A DNA stretch of 7,493 nt from an uncultured Collinsella sp. (GTDB lineage: Bacteria > Actinomycetota > Coriobacteriia > Coriobacteriales > Coriobacteriaceae), in NCBI GenBank assembly GCA_900765185.1, contig CAAFQT010000006.1, positions 1 through 7,493 on the forward strand, read 5' to 3'. The number at the start of each line of letters is the position of its first letter. Position 1 is the stretch's first letter. Positions 1 through 5,785 of this stretch are shown in pieces. The notes beneath the pieces were generated by a model, which saw nothing but the letters and a program-made list of their open reading frames with translations, was not told where the DNA came from and did not search any database. The position numbers and the translations under genes are program-made.

Positions 1-40
1 ATTTGCGAAGCAAATACGCGGACGTCCCGTTGTCCGCTCC
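1..40. repeat. Palindrome-rich direct repeat, copy 1
   Basis: This 40-base unit matches 131-170 at 35 of 40 positions. It begins with the perfect inverted repeat ATTTGC-GAA-GCAAAT (1-15), followed by the 8-base palindrome GGACGTCC (20-27), and its end runs into the perfect 12-base palindrome GCTCCATGGAGC (36-47). The unit starts at the window edge, so it may extend further left. Dense palindromes in an intergenic position resemble REP-like or other small dispersed repeats, but no family can be named from the sequence alone. A TTG-started frame crosses the region (3-191), but it has no ribosome-binding site and is not called as a gene. Confidence 0.75.
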
Positions 41-130
41 ATGGAGCACAGAAGACCTCGGGACGGCCAATTCAACAAAGTCTTCCCATCGTCACCGTGA
101 ATCCGAGGGGATCGACCGCAGCCGGTGCGT

Positions 131-170
131 ATTTGCGAAGCAAATGCGCGGACGTCCCCATGCTCGCTCC
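131..170. repeat. Palindrome-rich direct repeat, copy 2
   Basis: Second copy of the unit at 1-40, offset by 130 bases, with five differences. The hairpin core is again ATTTGC-GAA-GCAAAT. Here the flanks extend it to a 10-bp stem (127-136 with 140-149, one G-T pair, loop GAA). GGACGTCC is conserved at 150-157, but the terminal GCTCC palindrome has decayed (GCTCCAATTCC). The copy lies about 55 bases upstream of the candidate purB promoter. The 90 bases between the copies show no gene and no further structure that I can support. Confidence 0.75.
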
Positions 171-223
171 AATTCCAAAATGTTAGGTTAATGCCTGCTG
201 CCCATACTTGCACCTGCGCACGG

Positions 224-229
224 TACAAT
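224..229 (+). promoter_or_regulatory. Candidate -10 element of the purB promoter
   Basis: TACAAT (5 of 6 to TATAAT) sits 45 bases upstream of the purB start. Transcription would begin near 236 and give a leader of about 38 bases. No convincing -35 lies at 16-18 bases; TTGCAC at 208-213 is too close. The same TACAATGG string occurs before purC (5661-5668). The leader can form only a weak 5-bp hairpin (GTTGG/CCAAC, about 232-248), and I see no riboswitch in it. Confidence 0.4.
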
Positions 230-273
230 GGTTGGGTTACGACCAACGTGCCAATAACCAAAAAGGAGCCGCT

Positions 274-1620
274 ATGATCGATCGCTATACCCGCCCGGAG
301 ATGGGACACATCTTCTCCCTCGAGAACAAGTACGCCATTTGGCAGGAGATCGAGGTTCTGGCCTGCGAGGCCCAGGCGGAGCTCGGCAAGATCGGTATTT
401 CCAAAGACGAGGCCCAGTGGATCCGCGACCATGCCAACTTTGAGAAGGCGAAGGTCGATGAGATCGAGGAAGTCACGCGCCACGACGTCATTGCCTTCCT
501 GACCAACATGAAGGAATACATCGATGCCGATGTTCCCGAGGGCGACCCCAAGCCCAGCCGCTGGGTTCACTATGGCATGACCAGCTCGGATCTGGGCGAC
601 ACGGCCCTGTGCTACCAGCTCACCCAGGCCTGCGACCTGATCATCGAGGACGTCAAGAAGCTCGGCGAGATCTGCAAGCGTCGCGCCTTTGAGGAGCGCA
701 ACACACTCTGTGCCGGCCGCACTCATGGCATCCACGCCGAGCCGATGACCTTCGGCATGAAGTTTGGCTCTTGGGCCTGGGAGCTCAAGCGCGATCTGGA
801 TCGTCTTGAGGACGCCCGCAAGAATGTTGCCTTTGGTGCCATCTCGGGCGCTGTCGGCACCTACAGCTCCATCGAGCCGTTTGTCGAGGAATATGTCTGC
901 GAGCACCTGGGCCTGGTTCACGACCCGCTGTCCACGCAGGTTATTAGCCGCGATCATCACGCCTACCTCGCCGGCGTTCTCGCCACCACCGCGGCCACCT
1001 GTGAGCGCATCGCTACCGAGGTTCGCAATCTGCAGAAGACCGATACACTCGAGGCCGAGGAACCGTTCCGTAAGGGTCAAAAGGGCAGCTCCGCCATGCC
1101 GCACAAGCGCAACCCCATCACCATGGAGAAGGTCTGCGGCCTGTCGCGCGTCGTGAAGGCCAACGCGCAGGTTGCCTTTGACAACGTCGCCCTGTGGCAC
1201 GAGCGTGACATTTCGCACTCCTCTGCCGAGCGCGTCGCCCAGGCCGACAGCTTCATCGCCCTCGACCACATGTTCCAGTGCCTCATTCGCGTTATCGACG
1301 GCCTGCAGCTGTACCCTGCCCGCATGATGGCCAACCTCAATAAAACCCGCGGCCTCATCTTCTCCTCCAAGGTGCTGCTCGCCCTCGTCGACACGGGCAT
1401 CACCCGCGAGGACGCGTACGCCATTGTGCAGGAGAACGCCATGGCAACCTGGCACGAGGTACAGGATTGTGTCTCCGGCCCCACCTTTAAGGAACGTCTC
1501 GAGGCCGACCCGCGCTGCACCGTCAGCCAGGAGAAGCTCGACGAGATCTTTGATCCATGGGACTTCCTCACTCGTATCGACACAGTCTTTGATCGTCTGG
1601 AGCAGCTGAGCTTCGAGTAG
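274..1620 (+). CDS. purB: Adenylosuccinate lyase
   Basis: Adenylosuccinate lyase of 448 residues, a cytosolic homotetramer in the fumarase/aspartase superfamily. It cleaves SAICAR to AICAR plus fumarate in de novo purine synthesis, and adenylosuccinate to AMP plus fumarate. The family signature SSAMPHKRNP is at residues 272-281, with the catalytic serine expected at S273. GRTHGIHAEP (148-157) carries the conserved catalytic-site histidine H151, TSSDLGDT is at 103-110, and TRHDVIAF contains H70. The N-terminus (MIDRYTRPEM) and the length match the Bacillus-type PurB. The start at 274 is chosen because AAGGAG (263-268) lies five bases upstream. An earlier in-frame ATG at 208 would precede the promoter candidate and add 22 unlike residues. 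Codon use is strongly biased to GAG, AAG, CTC and CGC, as in a well-expressed gene. It is transcribed alone as far as can be seen; purC is 4 kb downstream. Confidence 0.97.
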   Translation: MIDRYTRPEMGHIFSLENKYAIWQEIEVLACEAQAELGKIGISKDEAQWIRDHANFEKAKVDEIEEVTRHDVIAFLTNMKEYIDADVPEGDPKPSRWVHYGMTSSDLGDTALCYQLTQACDLIIEDVKKLGEICKRRAFEERNTLCAGRTHGIHAEPMTFGMKFGSWAWELKRDLDRLEDARKNVAFGAISGAVGTYSSIEPFVEEYVCEHLGLVHDPLSTQVISRDHHAYLAGVLATTAATCERIATEVRNLQKTDTLEAEEPFRKGQKGSSAMPHKRNPITMEKVCGLSRVVKANAQVAFDNVALWHERDISHSSAERVAQADSFIALDHMFQCLIRVIDGLQLYPARMMANLNKTRGLIFSSKVLLALVDTGITREDAYAIVQENAMATWHEVQDCVSGPTFKERLEADPRCTVSQEKLDEIFDPWDFLTRIDTVFDRLEQLSFE

Positions 1621-1646
1621 ATTCGGGCATAACGTTAGCTTTTTAG

Positions 1647-1684
1647 GGCGCTTTGCTGGTAATGTGTGTTGCCGGCAAAGCGCC
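1647..1684 (+). terminator. Intergenic hairpin, probable weak terminator after purB
   Basis: GGCGCTTTGCTGG (1647-1659) pairs with 1672-1684 to form a 13-bp stem with one G-T pair and a 12-base loop, 26 bases after the purB stop. The stem is strong, but only the interrupted run TCGTTGCATTT follows, so intrinsic termination may be partial. A short T-run precedes the stem on this strand (A-run on the other), giving no better terminator in reverse. Confidence 0.55.
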
Positions 1685-1687
1685 TCG

Positions 1688-1714
1688 TTGCATTTAGGGA
1701 AAGACGGGGATAAT
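1688..1714 (+). promoter_or_regulatory. Candidate promoter for the TSCPD-lipoprotein pair
   Basis: TTGCAT (1688-1693) and GATAAT (1709-1714) are separated by 15 bases, which is shorter than ideal. The -10 candidate is bracketed by the short inverted repeat AGACG (1702-1706) / CGTCT (1718-1722), which could be an operator or chance. Location between the hairpin and the 1749 start supports it, but this is a weak call. Confidence 0.3.
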
Positions 1715-1748
1715 AGTCGTCTCGAATAACATTCTGAGAGGGGATCGC

Positions 1749-2012
1749 ATGATTTCGTTTGATTACAAGCCTCAGGGCGTGTGTGCTCGCAATATTCACC
1801 TTGACCTTTCCGATGACGGCAACAAGGTGATGGGCGTTGAGTTTACCGGCGGCTGCGATGGCAATCTCAAGGCTATCTCCAAGCTGGTCGAGGGCGCTCC
1901 TGCCGATCGCGTAATCGAGGTTCTCGCCGGTAATACCTGCGGTATGAAAAAGACCTCCTGCGCCGACCAGCTTACACGCGCTATCGAGGCCGCTCGCGCC
2001 GAGATCGCCTAA
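1749..2012 (+). CDS. Small TSCPD-domain protein (TIGR03905-like)
   Basis: An 87-residue protein that appears to consist of a single TSCPD domain, the cysteine-containing module also found at the C-terminus of vitamin B12-dependent (class II) ribonucleotide reductases. It has four cysteines, C12, C36 (GGCDGN), C64 (NTCG) and C71 (TSCADQL), spaced as in the stand-alone TIGR03905 family. TSCAD replaces the canonical TSCPD. Such cysteines could bind a metal or exchange electrons; the biochemical role of the stand-alone family is unknown to me, and no ribonucleotide reductase is present here. There is no signal peptide or membrane helix, so it should be cytosolic. The start follows the purine-rich site GAGAGGGGA (1736-1744). 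Its TAA stop shares a base with the next ATG (TAATG), so the downstream lipoprotein is probably translationally coupled to it. Confidence 0.85.
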   Translation: MISFDYKPQGVCARNIHLDLSDDGNKVMGVEFTGGCDGNLKAISKLVEGAPADRVIEVLAGNTCGMKKTSCADQLTRAIEAARAEIA

Positions 2013-3223
2013 TGGGTATCGCCGATCACATCAAGAACGGAATATCGCGTCGCGGCTTTGTACTCGGTGGGGCTGCCGCGGGCGCTGCCACGGTGCTTGC
2101 CGGATGCTCGAAAAAAACGGGCACCAGCGATGATGCCGCCGGCGAGCCGCAGGTTATCAAGGATGATTCCAAAATCATCTCGATTACGGATGAGTACGAG
2201 GCAGTCGACATCGATCTTGAGCCGGCGGCGTCATGGACGCTGCCTCTGGGTACGCTGCTGTACTACTGCGACGGCGATTACGCCGCGGCGATGATGGCGC
2301 CCGCATCGGCACTGCACGCCAACACACTCGGTGTGCTCAGCCTGGGCGATGGCTCGCTTACCACATTAATCGAGGATCCTATCGAGGGCACGGGATATGC
2401 ATTCTACGATGTCCGTGCCGGCGACAGCGTATTCGCGTGGGTTGAGATGAACTTTGCCAATTCATCGTGGAAGCTCTACGGTCAAAATCTGTCGGGCGCT
2501 TCGCTCTCTGGCGACGTGGTTGAGCTCGATCGAGGTGGCAAGGACTATGATCCGCCGCTGTTTACGGCGTTCGGGTCATCAGTCATCTGGTATAAAATGC
2601 CTTCGGCAGGCGGCAATAAAACGAGTAGTGATTCGTTTTGCTATCGTCGCTCGCTTGATGAATCCAAGGCCGAGACAATTTGGAAATCGACGGGTCGCTT
2701 TGCATCGGCCCCGCGCGCGAGCGACGGCATTTTGACCATCTCGCCGCGTGTCCGCAACGACGAGGGCGTCTACTACGGCATAACGGCAATCGATCTGACC
2801 GACGGCAACAACACCAAGCGTGCCCAGCTGGTCCTCCCTTCGTCAGTTTCGCCTTTCGAGGCCGTATATATGGGCGATACCTTCGTGTTTTCTATCGAGG
2901 CGGCCTATAGTGGCGTGGGCAGCCTGGGCAATATGGGCACGTATATCGGTAATGAGGGAGGGCCGTACCTCTTCCTGTCCCGCGAGCCGCTCGCATGTGC
3001 GGCTGGCAAGAAGAATAAATACCTTGTTAAGGTACAGGCGTCGCATTTCCTGATCGACACCTCTGCCAAGACCTATGGCTCGCTGCTGTCGCCCGACCGC
3101 GCTTTGGAGTATGGCGATTATCCAGCTACGGCGGGAAAATCGGACTCATTCCTTACGTACGCCACGGTGCGCAACAGCCAGGGTATACCAGAGACGGTCA
3201 CTGCACGCCTATTCTCTCTTTAA
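2012..3223 (+). CDS. Tat-exported lipoprotein of unknown function, possible beta-propeller
   Basis: A 403-residue secreted protein that I do not recognise by name. The N-terminus carries a twin-arginine signal (SRRGFV, residues 12-17), a hydrophobic Ala/Gly stretch (18-30) and a lipobox LAGC (29-32). This predicts Tat export as a folded protein and lipid attachment at C32. A polar linker rich in D, T and S follows (33-50). The mature part has repeated short strands with aromatic and Gly/Asp turns, for example FYDVRAGDSVFAWVEM, SSVIWYKMP, GVYYGITAIDLTDG and DTFVFSIE. This rhythm resembles a WD40/TolB-like propeller, but that is inference from pattern only. Later cysteines occur in YYCDGD, SFCYRR and ACAAGK. 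Codon use is less biased than in purB. The start is fixed by TAATG overlap with the TSCPD gene. The pairing with a cytosolic TSCPD protein gives no obvious function; a substrate-binding or structural surface role is possible. Confidence 0.85.
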   Translation: MGIADHIKNGISRRGFVLGGAAAGAATVLAGCSKKTGTSDDAAGEPQVIKDDSKIISITDEYEAVDIDLEPAASWTLPLGTLLYYCDGDYAAAMMAPASALHANTLGVLSLGDGSLTTLIEDPIEGTGYAFYDVRAGDSVFAWVEMNFANSSWKLYGQNLSGASLSGDVVELDRGGKDYDPPLFTAFGSSVIWYKMPSAGGNKTSSDSFCYRRSLDESKAETIWKSTGRFASAPRASDGILTISPRVRNDEGVYYGITAIDLTDGNNTKRAQLVLPSSVSPFEAVYMGDTFVFSIEAAYSGVGSLGNMGTYIGNEGGPYLFLSREPLACAAGKKNKYLVKVQASHFLIDTSAKTYGSLLSPDRALEYGDYPATAGKSDSFLTYATVRNSQGIPETVTARLFSL

Positions 3224-3283
3224 GCTTAGAGGGGTTAAAAAGGCGCCAACAGGGGAATAAACGCGTTGTAATTGTGAGTACCG

Positions 3284-3320
3284 CCCGCCGAGCTGCCGCG
3301 TCATAGCGGCATCCGGCGGG
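3284..3320 (+). terminator. Compound GC-rich hairpin after the lipoprotein gene
   Basis: CCCGCCG (3284-3290) pairs with CGGCGGG (3314-3320). Inside, past a small internal loop, GCCGC (3295-3299) pairs with GCGGC (3306-3310) around a six-base loop. It lies in the 153-base gap before the response regulator. No T-run follows, so it may be a factor-dependent terminator, a pause site or an operator rather than a classical intrinsic terminator. I see no other gene in the gap. Confidence 0.45.
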
Positions 3321-3331
3321 CTCAGGTGCGT

Positions 3332-3337
3332 TAAAAT
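3332..3337 (+). promoter_or_regulatory. Candidate -10 element for the two-component operon
   Basis: TAAAAT (5 of 6 to consensus) lies 45 bases before the regulator start, just after the compound hairpin. No good -35 exists at the right distance; that position overlaps the hairpin, so activation by a regulator would be needed if this is real. A small palindrome TTAGCTAA (3348-3355) lies in the leader. Confidence 0.25.
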
Positions 3338-3376
3338 GGGCTTGTTCTTAGCTAATTGAGACAGGGGGGCCGTGTT

Positions 3377-4099
3377 ATGGCTTCAGATGCAAAAAAGATT
3401 CTGCTGGTCGAGGACGAGAAGGCAATCCGTGACGCCGTCGCTGCCTATCTCGAGCGCGAAGGCTACTGGGTTGTGGGCGTCGGCGACGGCCAGTCCGCGA
3501 TCGAGGAGTTCGAGAAGCATCAGTTCGACCTGGTCGTGCTCGACCTTATGCTCCCCAAGATCCCCGGCGAGCGCGTTTGCCGCACCATTCGCGATACCTC
3601 GGATGTCCCCATCATCATGCTGACGGCTAAGGGCGAGATCGAGGACCGTATTATCGGTCTTGAGCTCGGCGCCGACGACTATCTGATTAAGCCGTTCTCG
3701 CCGCGCGAGCTCGTCGCCCGCGTTCGCGCTCTGTTCCGCCGTGCCCATCAGGCCGACGAGCCCGCCGTCGAGGTACTCGACTTCGGCGATCTGGTCATCG
3801 ATATCTCGGGCCACAAGATCTTGGTCGAGGGCAAGGAAGTCGATCTGACGGCTTCCGAGTTCAAGCTGCTCACCACGCTTGCCCGCCATCCCGGCCGTGT
3901 GTATAACCGCATGGAGCTGGTCGAGAAAGTGCTCGGGTATGACTTTGAGGGCTATGAGCGCACCATCGATAGCCACGTGAAGAATCTTCGCGCCAAGCTG
4001 GGCGATGATCCCAAGAAGCCCAAGTGGCTCTACACCGTCCATGGTGTCGGCTATCGCTTCGAGGCTCCGGCCAAGACCGATAAGTCGGACGAGAAATAG
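3377..4099 (+). CDS. OmpR/PhoB-family response regulator
   Basis: A 240-residue DNA-binding response regulator, the output half of the two-component system with the kinase that starts 11 bases downstream. The receiver domain (about 7-120) has the acidic pair E12-D13 in LLVEDE, the phosphoacceptor D56 in VVLDLMLPKIPG, the switch threonine T83 in IIMLTAK and the conserved lysine K105 in YLIKPFS. A winged-helix trans_reg_C domain (about 135-232) includes LTASEFKLL, the recognition region around RTIDSHVKNLRAKLG, and the wing YTVHGVGYRFE. The length is normal for the family. The start at 3377 is chosen for AGGGGGG (3363-3369), seven bases upstream; an in-frame TTG at 3356 lies before that site. 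Phosphorylation by the kinase should promote dimerisation and promoter binding. The regulated genes cannot be read from this window, although autoregulation is common in the family. Confidence 0.95.
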   Translation: MASDAKKILLVEDEKAIRDAVAAYLEREGYWVVGVGDGQSAIEEFEKHQFDLVVLDLMLPKIPGERVCRTIRDTSDVPIIMLTAKGEIEDRIIGLELGADDYLIKPFSPRELVARVRALFRRAHQADEPAVEVLDFGDLVIDISGHKILVEGKEVDLTASEFKLLTTLARHPGRVYNRMELVEKVLGYDFEGYERTIDSHVKNLRAKLGDDPKKPKWLYTVHGVGYRFEAPAKTDKSDEK

Positions 4100-4110
4100 G
4101 GAAATCACAT

Positions 4111-5676
4111 ATGACACCTGCGCGCTTTGAAATCGGACAAAAGCACAAGCAGGAGAGCGAGGCGGGTTCCAAGGCTAGTTGGAACACGCCTCGTTCCGAT
4201 TCACGGCCAACGATGAGCTATCCCTCGCGCATGGCACTTGCTTTTGCTCTGACATCGCTCATGACGGTATTGGTGCTGGTGGGCGTTGTCTCTGTTGTGT
4301 GGGGCACGGTCTTTTCGGATTACACACGCTCCAATATCGTCGAAATCGCAAATTCCGCTGCCGAGAAGTTGGCAACCTCATATGAGGAAAACGGCTCTTG
4401 GACCGCGGGAGAACTGCGCACGGTCGCAACGTCGAGTTTGGTTTCCGACGATCTGGGCATGCAGGTCGTCAATAAAAAGGGTGTGATCGTTTATGACGAT
4501 TCCTGGCCCTCGGCAAGCGCCACCGCCGATGTACGCGAAAACCAGGCTACGACCGACGACACGAGCGGCAAGAGGGCATCGCATAGCCCGGTCTCGTCTG
4601 CTCCAACCGACTCCGATAGCGTTGCTAACGTCGAGATTGTAACGTCTTCCGGCGAGCATGTCGGACAGGTAAAGCTGTGGGCCATCGGCTCCGACGCTCT
4701 GCTCACCAAGGCGGACTCTGCGTTTAGGGAGAAGACCTTTAACGCCATGGCCCTCGCCGCGGTTGTTGCAATCTGCATTTCGGTCGTTATCGGATCGCTC
4801 GTGTCGCGCATGCTCACCAAACCGATTCATCGCATCACCAGTACCGCAAAGCAAATCCGTGACGGCGACCTGTCGGCTCGCACGGGGCTGCGCGGTGATG
4901 ACGAGATCGATCAGCTGGGTGAGACCTTCGATGAGATGGCCACCTCGCTCGAGAAGGATATGAAACATGAGAAGCGCCTGACCTCAGACGTTGCACACGA
5001 GCTTCGCACGCCGCTTATGGCCATGCTCGCAACGGTCGAGGCCATGCAGGATGGCGTGTATCCCACCGACGATGAGCATTTGGAGACCGTTGCTTCCGAG
5101 ACGCGTCGCCTGGCTCGTCTGGTGCAGCAGATGCTCGACCTATCGCGTATGGAAAACAGCACGGCTCCGCTCAATCTAGAACCGGTGGACATGGTTCCGT
5201 TCGTGCGATCGATTGTGAACGGCCAGGAGCGTCTGTTTGCCGACCGTGACCTTCGTCTTCGCTTTGCAGATGAAACCCAAGGGCACGACGATGTCGTCGA
5301 GGCCGATCCCGACATGATCACGCAATGTGTTATCAACCTCATGAGCAACGCCATGCGCTACACCCCCGAGGGCGGTTGGGTCGTGGTGTCGGTGCTCAGT
5401 GACCGCAGGCACGTCAGCATTGCCGTTTCTGATACCGGCATCGGTATTGCCAAGGACGATCTGTCGCGCATTTTCGGGCGGTTTTGGCGCGCCGATGCCA
5501 GCCGCGCCCGCGAAGCTGGCGGCCTGGGCGTCGGCCTCGCCGTGACCAAGCAGATCGTCGAGCGTCACCATGGCTACATATCCGTGGAGTCGGAGCTTGG
5601 AAAGGGTACGACTTTTACAATTCATCTGCCCCGCGAGCACATGGCGGACGCGGCATCTACTACAATGGAGCACTAG
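4111..5676 (+). CDS. HAMP-containing sensor histidine kinase
   Basis: A 521-residue inner-membrane sensor kinase, the cognate partner of the regulator just upstream. In order it has: a hydrophilic N-terminal tail (1-38); TM1 (about 42-66); an extracytoplasmic sensor region (67-210) with a Ser/Thr/Asp-rich low-complexity insert near 132-172; TM2 (about 212-232); HAMP (about 232-285, with TKPIHRI and DEIDQLG); HisKA with SDVAHELRTPL, phosphoacceptor H296; and HATPase_c with the N-box VINLMSNAMRYTP (N413), DTGIGIA (441-447), the F-box IFGRFWR and GGLGVGLAV (470-478). All catalytic boxes are intact. The sensor region has no domain I can name; VVNKKGVIVYDDS and VEIVTSSGEHVG look like strands of a CACHE/PAS-like fold. 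The start follows AGGGA (4098-4102). A later ATG (4213, residue 35) would drop the polar tail and avoid the inverted repeat, but has no ribosome-binding site. The ligand is unknown. Confidence 0.94.
   Translation: MTPARFEIGQKHKQESEAGSKASWNTPRSDSRPTMSYPSRMALAFALTSLMTVLVLVGVVSVVWGTVFSDYTRSNIVEIANSAAEKLATSYEENGSWTAGELRTVATSSLVSDDLGMQVVNKKGVIVYDDSWPSASATADVRENQATTDDTSGKRASHSPVSSAPTDSDSVANVEIVTSSGEHVGQVKLWAIGSDALLTKADSAFREKTFNAMALAAVVAICISVVIGSLVSRMLTKPIHRITSTAKQIRDGDLSARTGLRGDDEIDQLGETFDEMATSLEKDMKHEKRLTSDVAHELRTPLMAMLATVEAMQDGVYPTDDEHLETVASETRRLARLVQQMLDLSRMENSTAPLNLEPVDMVPFVRSIVNGQERLFADRDLRLRFADETQGHDDVVEADPDMITQCVINLMSNAMRYTPEGGWVVVSVLSDRRHVSIAVSDTGIGIAKDDLSRIFGRFWRADASRAREAGGLGVGLAVTKQIVERHHGYISVESELGKGTTFTIHLPREHMADAASTTMEH
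4158..4193. repeat. Near-perfect 15-bp inverted repeat in the 5' end of the kinase gene
   Basis: CGAGGCGGGTTCCAA (4158-4172) pairs with TTGGAACACGCCTCG (4179-4193) at 14 of 15 positions around the six-base spacer GGCTAG. It lies 47 bases into the kinase ORF, in codons for the polar N-terminal tail ahead of TM1. In RNA it would be a very stable stem, but no T-run follows, so it is not a classical terminator. It could be a protein-binding operator or an mRNA structure that lowers kinase output relative to the regulator. The sequence is directly visible; the role is inference. Confidence 0.7.
5661..5666 (+). promoter_or_regulatory. Candidate -10 element of the purC promoter
   Basis: TACAAT lies in the last codons of the kinase gene and matches the element before purB in the longer string TACAATGG. 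Transcription from it would start near 5673 and give a leader of about 113 bases before purC. No good -35 is visible, so purC may also be read through from the kinase operon. Confidence 0.3.
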
Positions 5677-5704
5677 CTTTTCGCTATTCGGTGAAGGAGG
5701 GGCC

Positions 5705-5773
5705 GTGTCCCTGCCGCTCCGAGTTTGCGAAAACATGCGGGAAAGAACCCGCATTTCTGTCGTATTTAGGTAA
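5705..5773 (+). CDS. Possible 22-codon leader ORF upstream of purC
   Basis: A GTG-started frame of 22 codons is preceded by a strong ribosome-binding site, AAGGAGGGG (5694-5702). Its TAA stop overlaps the purC ribosome-binding site AAGGAG (5772-5777). The peptide begins MSLPLRVCEN and has five arginines encoded by five different codons (CGA, CGG, AGA, CGC, AGG), several of which look rare beside the CGC/CGT-dominated genes around it. Position and signals fit a regulatory leader peptide whose translation influences purC. Against this, the unusual codons could mean that it is not a real gene, and no homologue is known to me. Confidence 0.35.
   Translation: MSLPLRVCENMRERTRISVVFR
5735..5754 (+). 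promoter_or_regulatory. Hairpin in the purC leader
   Basis: ATGCGGG (5735-5741) and CCCGCAT (5748-5754) form a perfect 7-bp stem with a six-base loop AAAGAA. It is followed by the mixed run TTCTGTCGTATTT, so it could be a weak terminator for the kinase operon. It also lies inside the putative leader ORF, between CTCC (5717-5720) and the purC ribosome-binding site that this CTCC could pair with, so an attenuation or translation-control role is possible. Confidence 0.5.
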
Positions 5774-5785
5774 GGAGTGACTCAC

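Noticed and set aside
3..191. TTG-started 62-codon frame across the upstream repeats
   Set aside because: No ribosome-binding site, begins within a palindromic repeat, and its composition follows the repeats; better explained as non-coding repeat DNA.
208..273. Extended purB start at ATG 208
   Set aside because: It lies before the likely promoter, has no ribosome-binding site, and adds residues unlike PurB; ATG 274 has AAGGAG at good spacing.
3383..4117. Open reading frame of 244 codons on the - strand opposite the response regulator
   Set aside because: Antisense shadow of a clearly conserved gene; no ribosome-binding site or domain of its own.
5724..5740. Partial resemblance of the purC leader (TTTGCGAA...ATGCGGG) to the repeats at 1-40 and 131-170
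   Set aside because: Only TTTGCGAA and a few following bases match, and the hairpin partner sequence differs; probably coincidence.
5777..5785. GTG 5777 as the purC start
   Set aside because: It overlaps the AAGGAG ribosome-binding site itself, leaving no site upstream at usable spacing.
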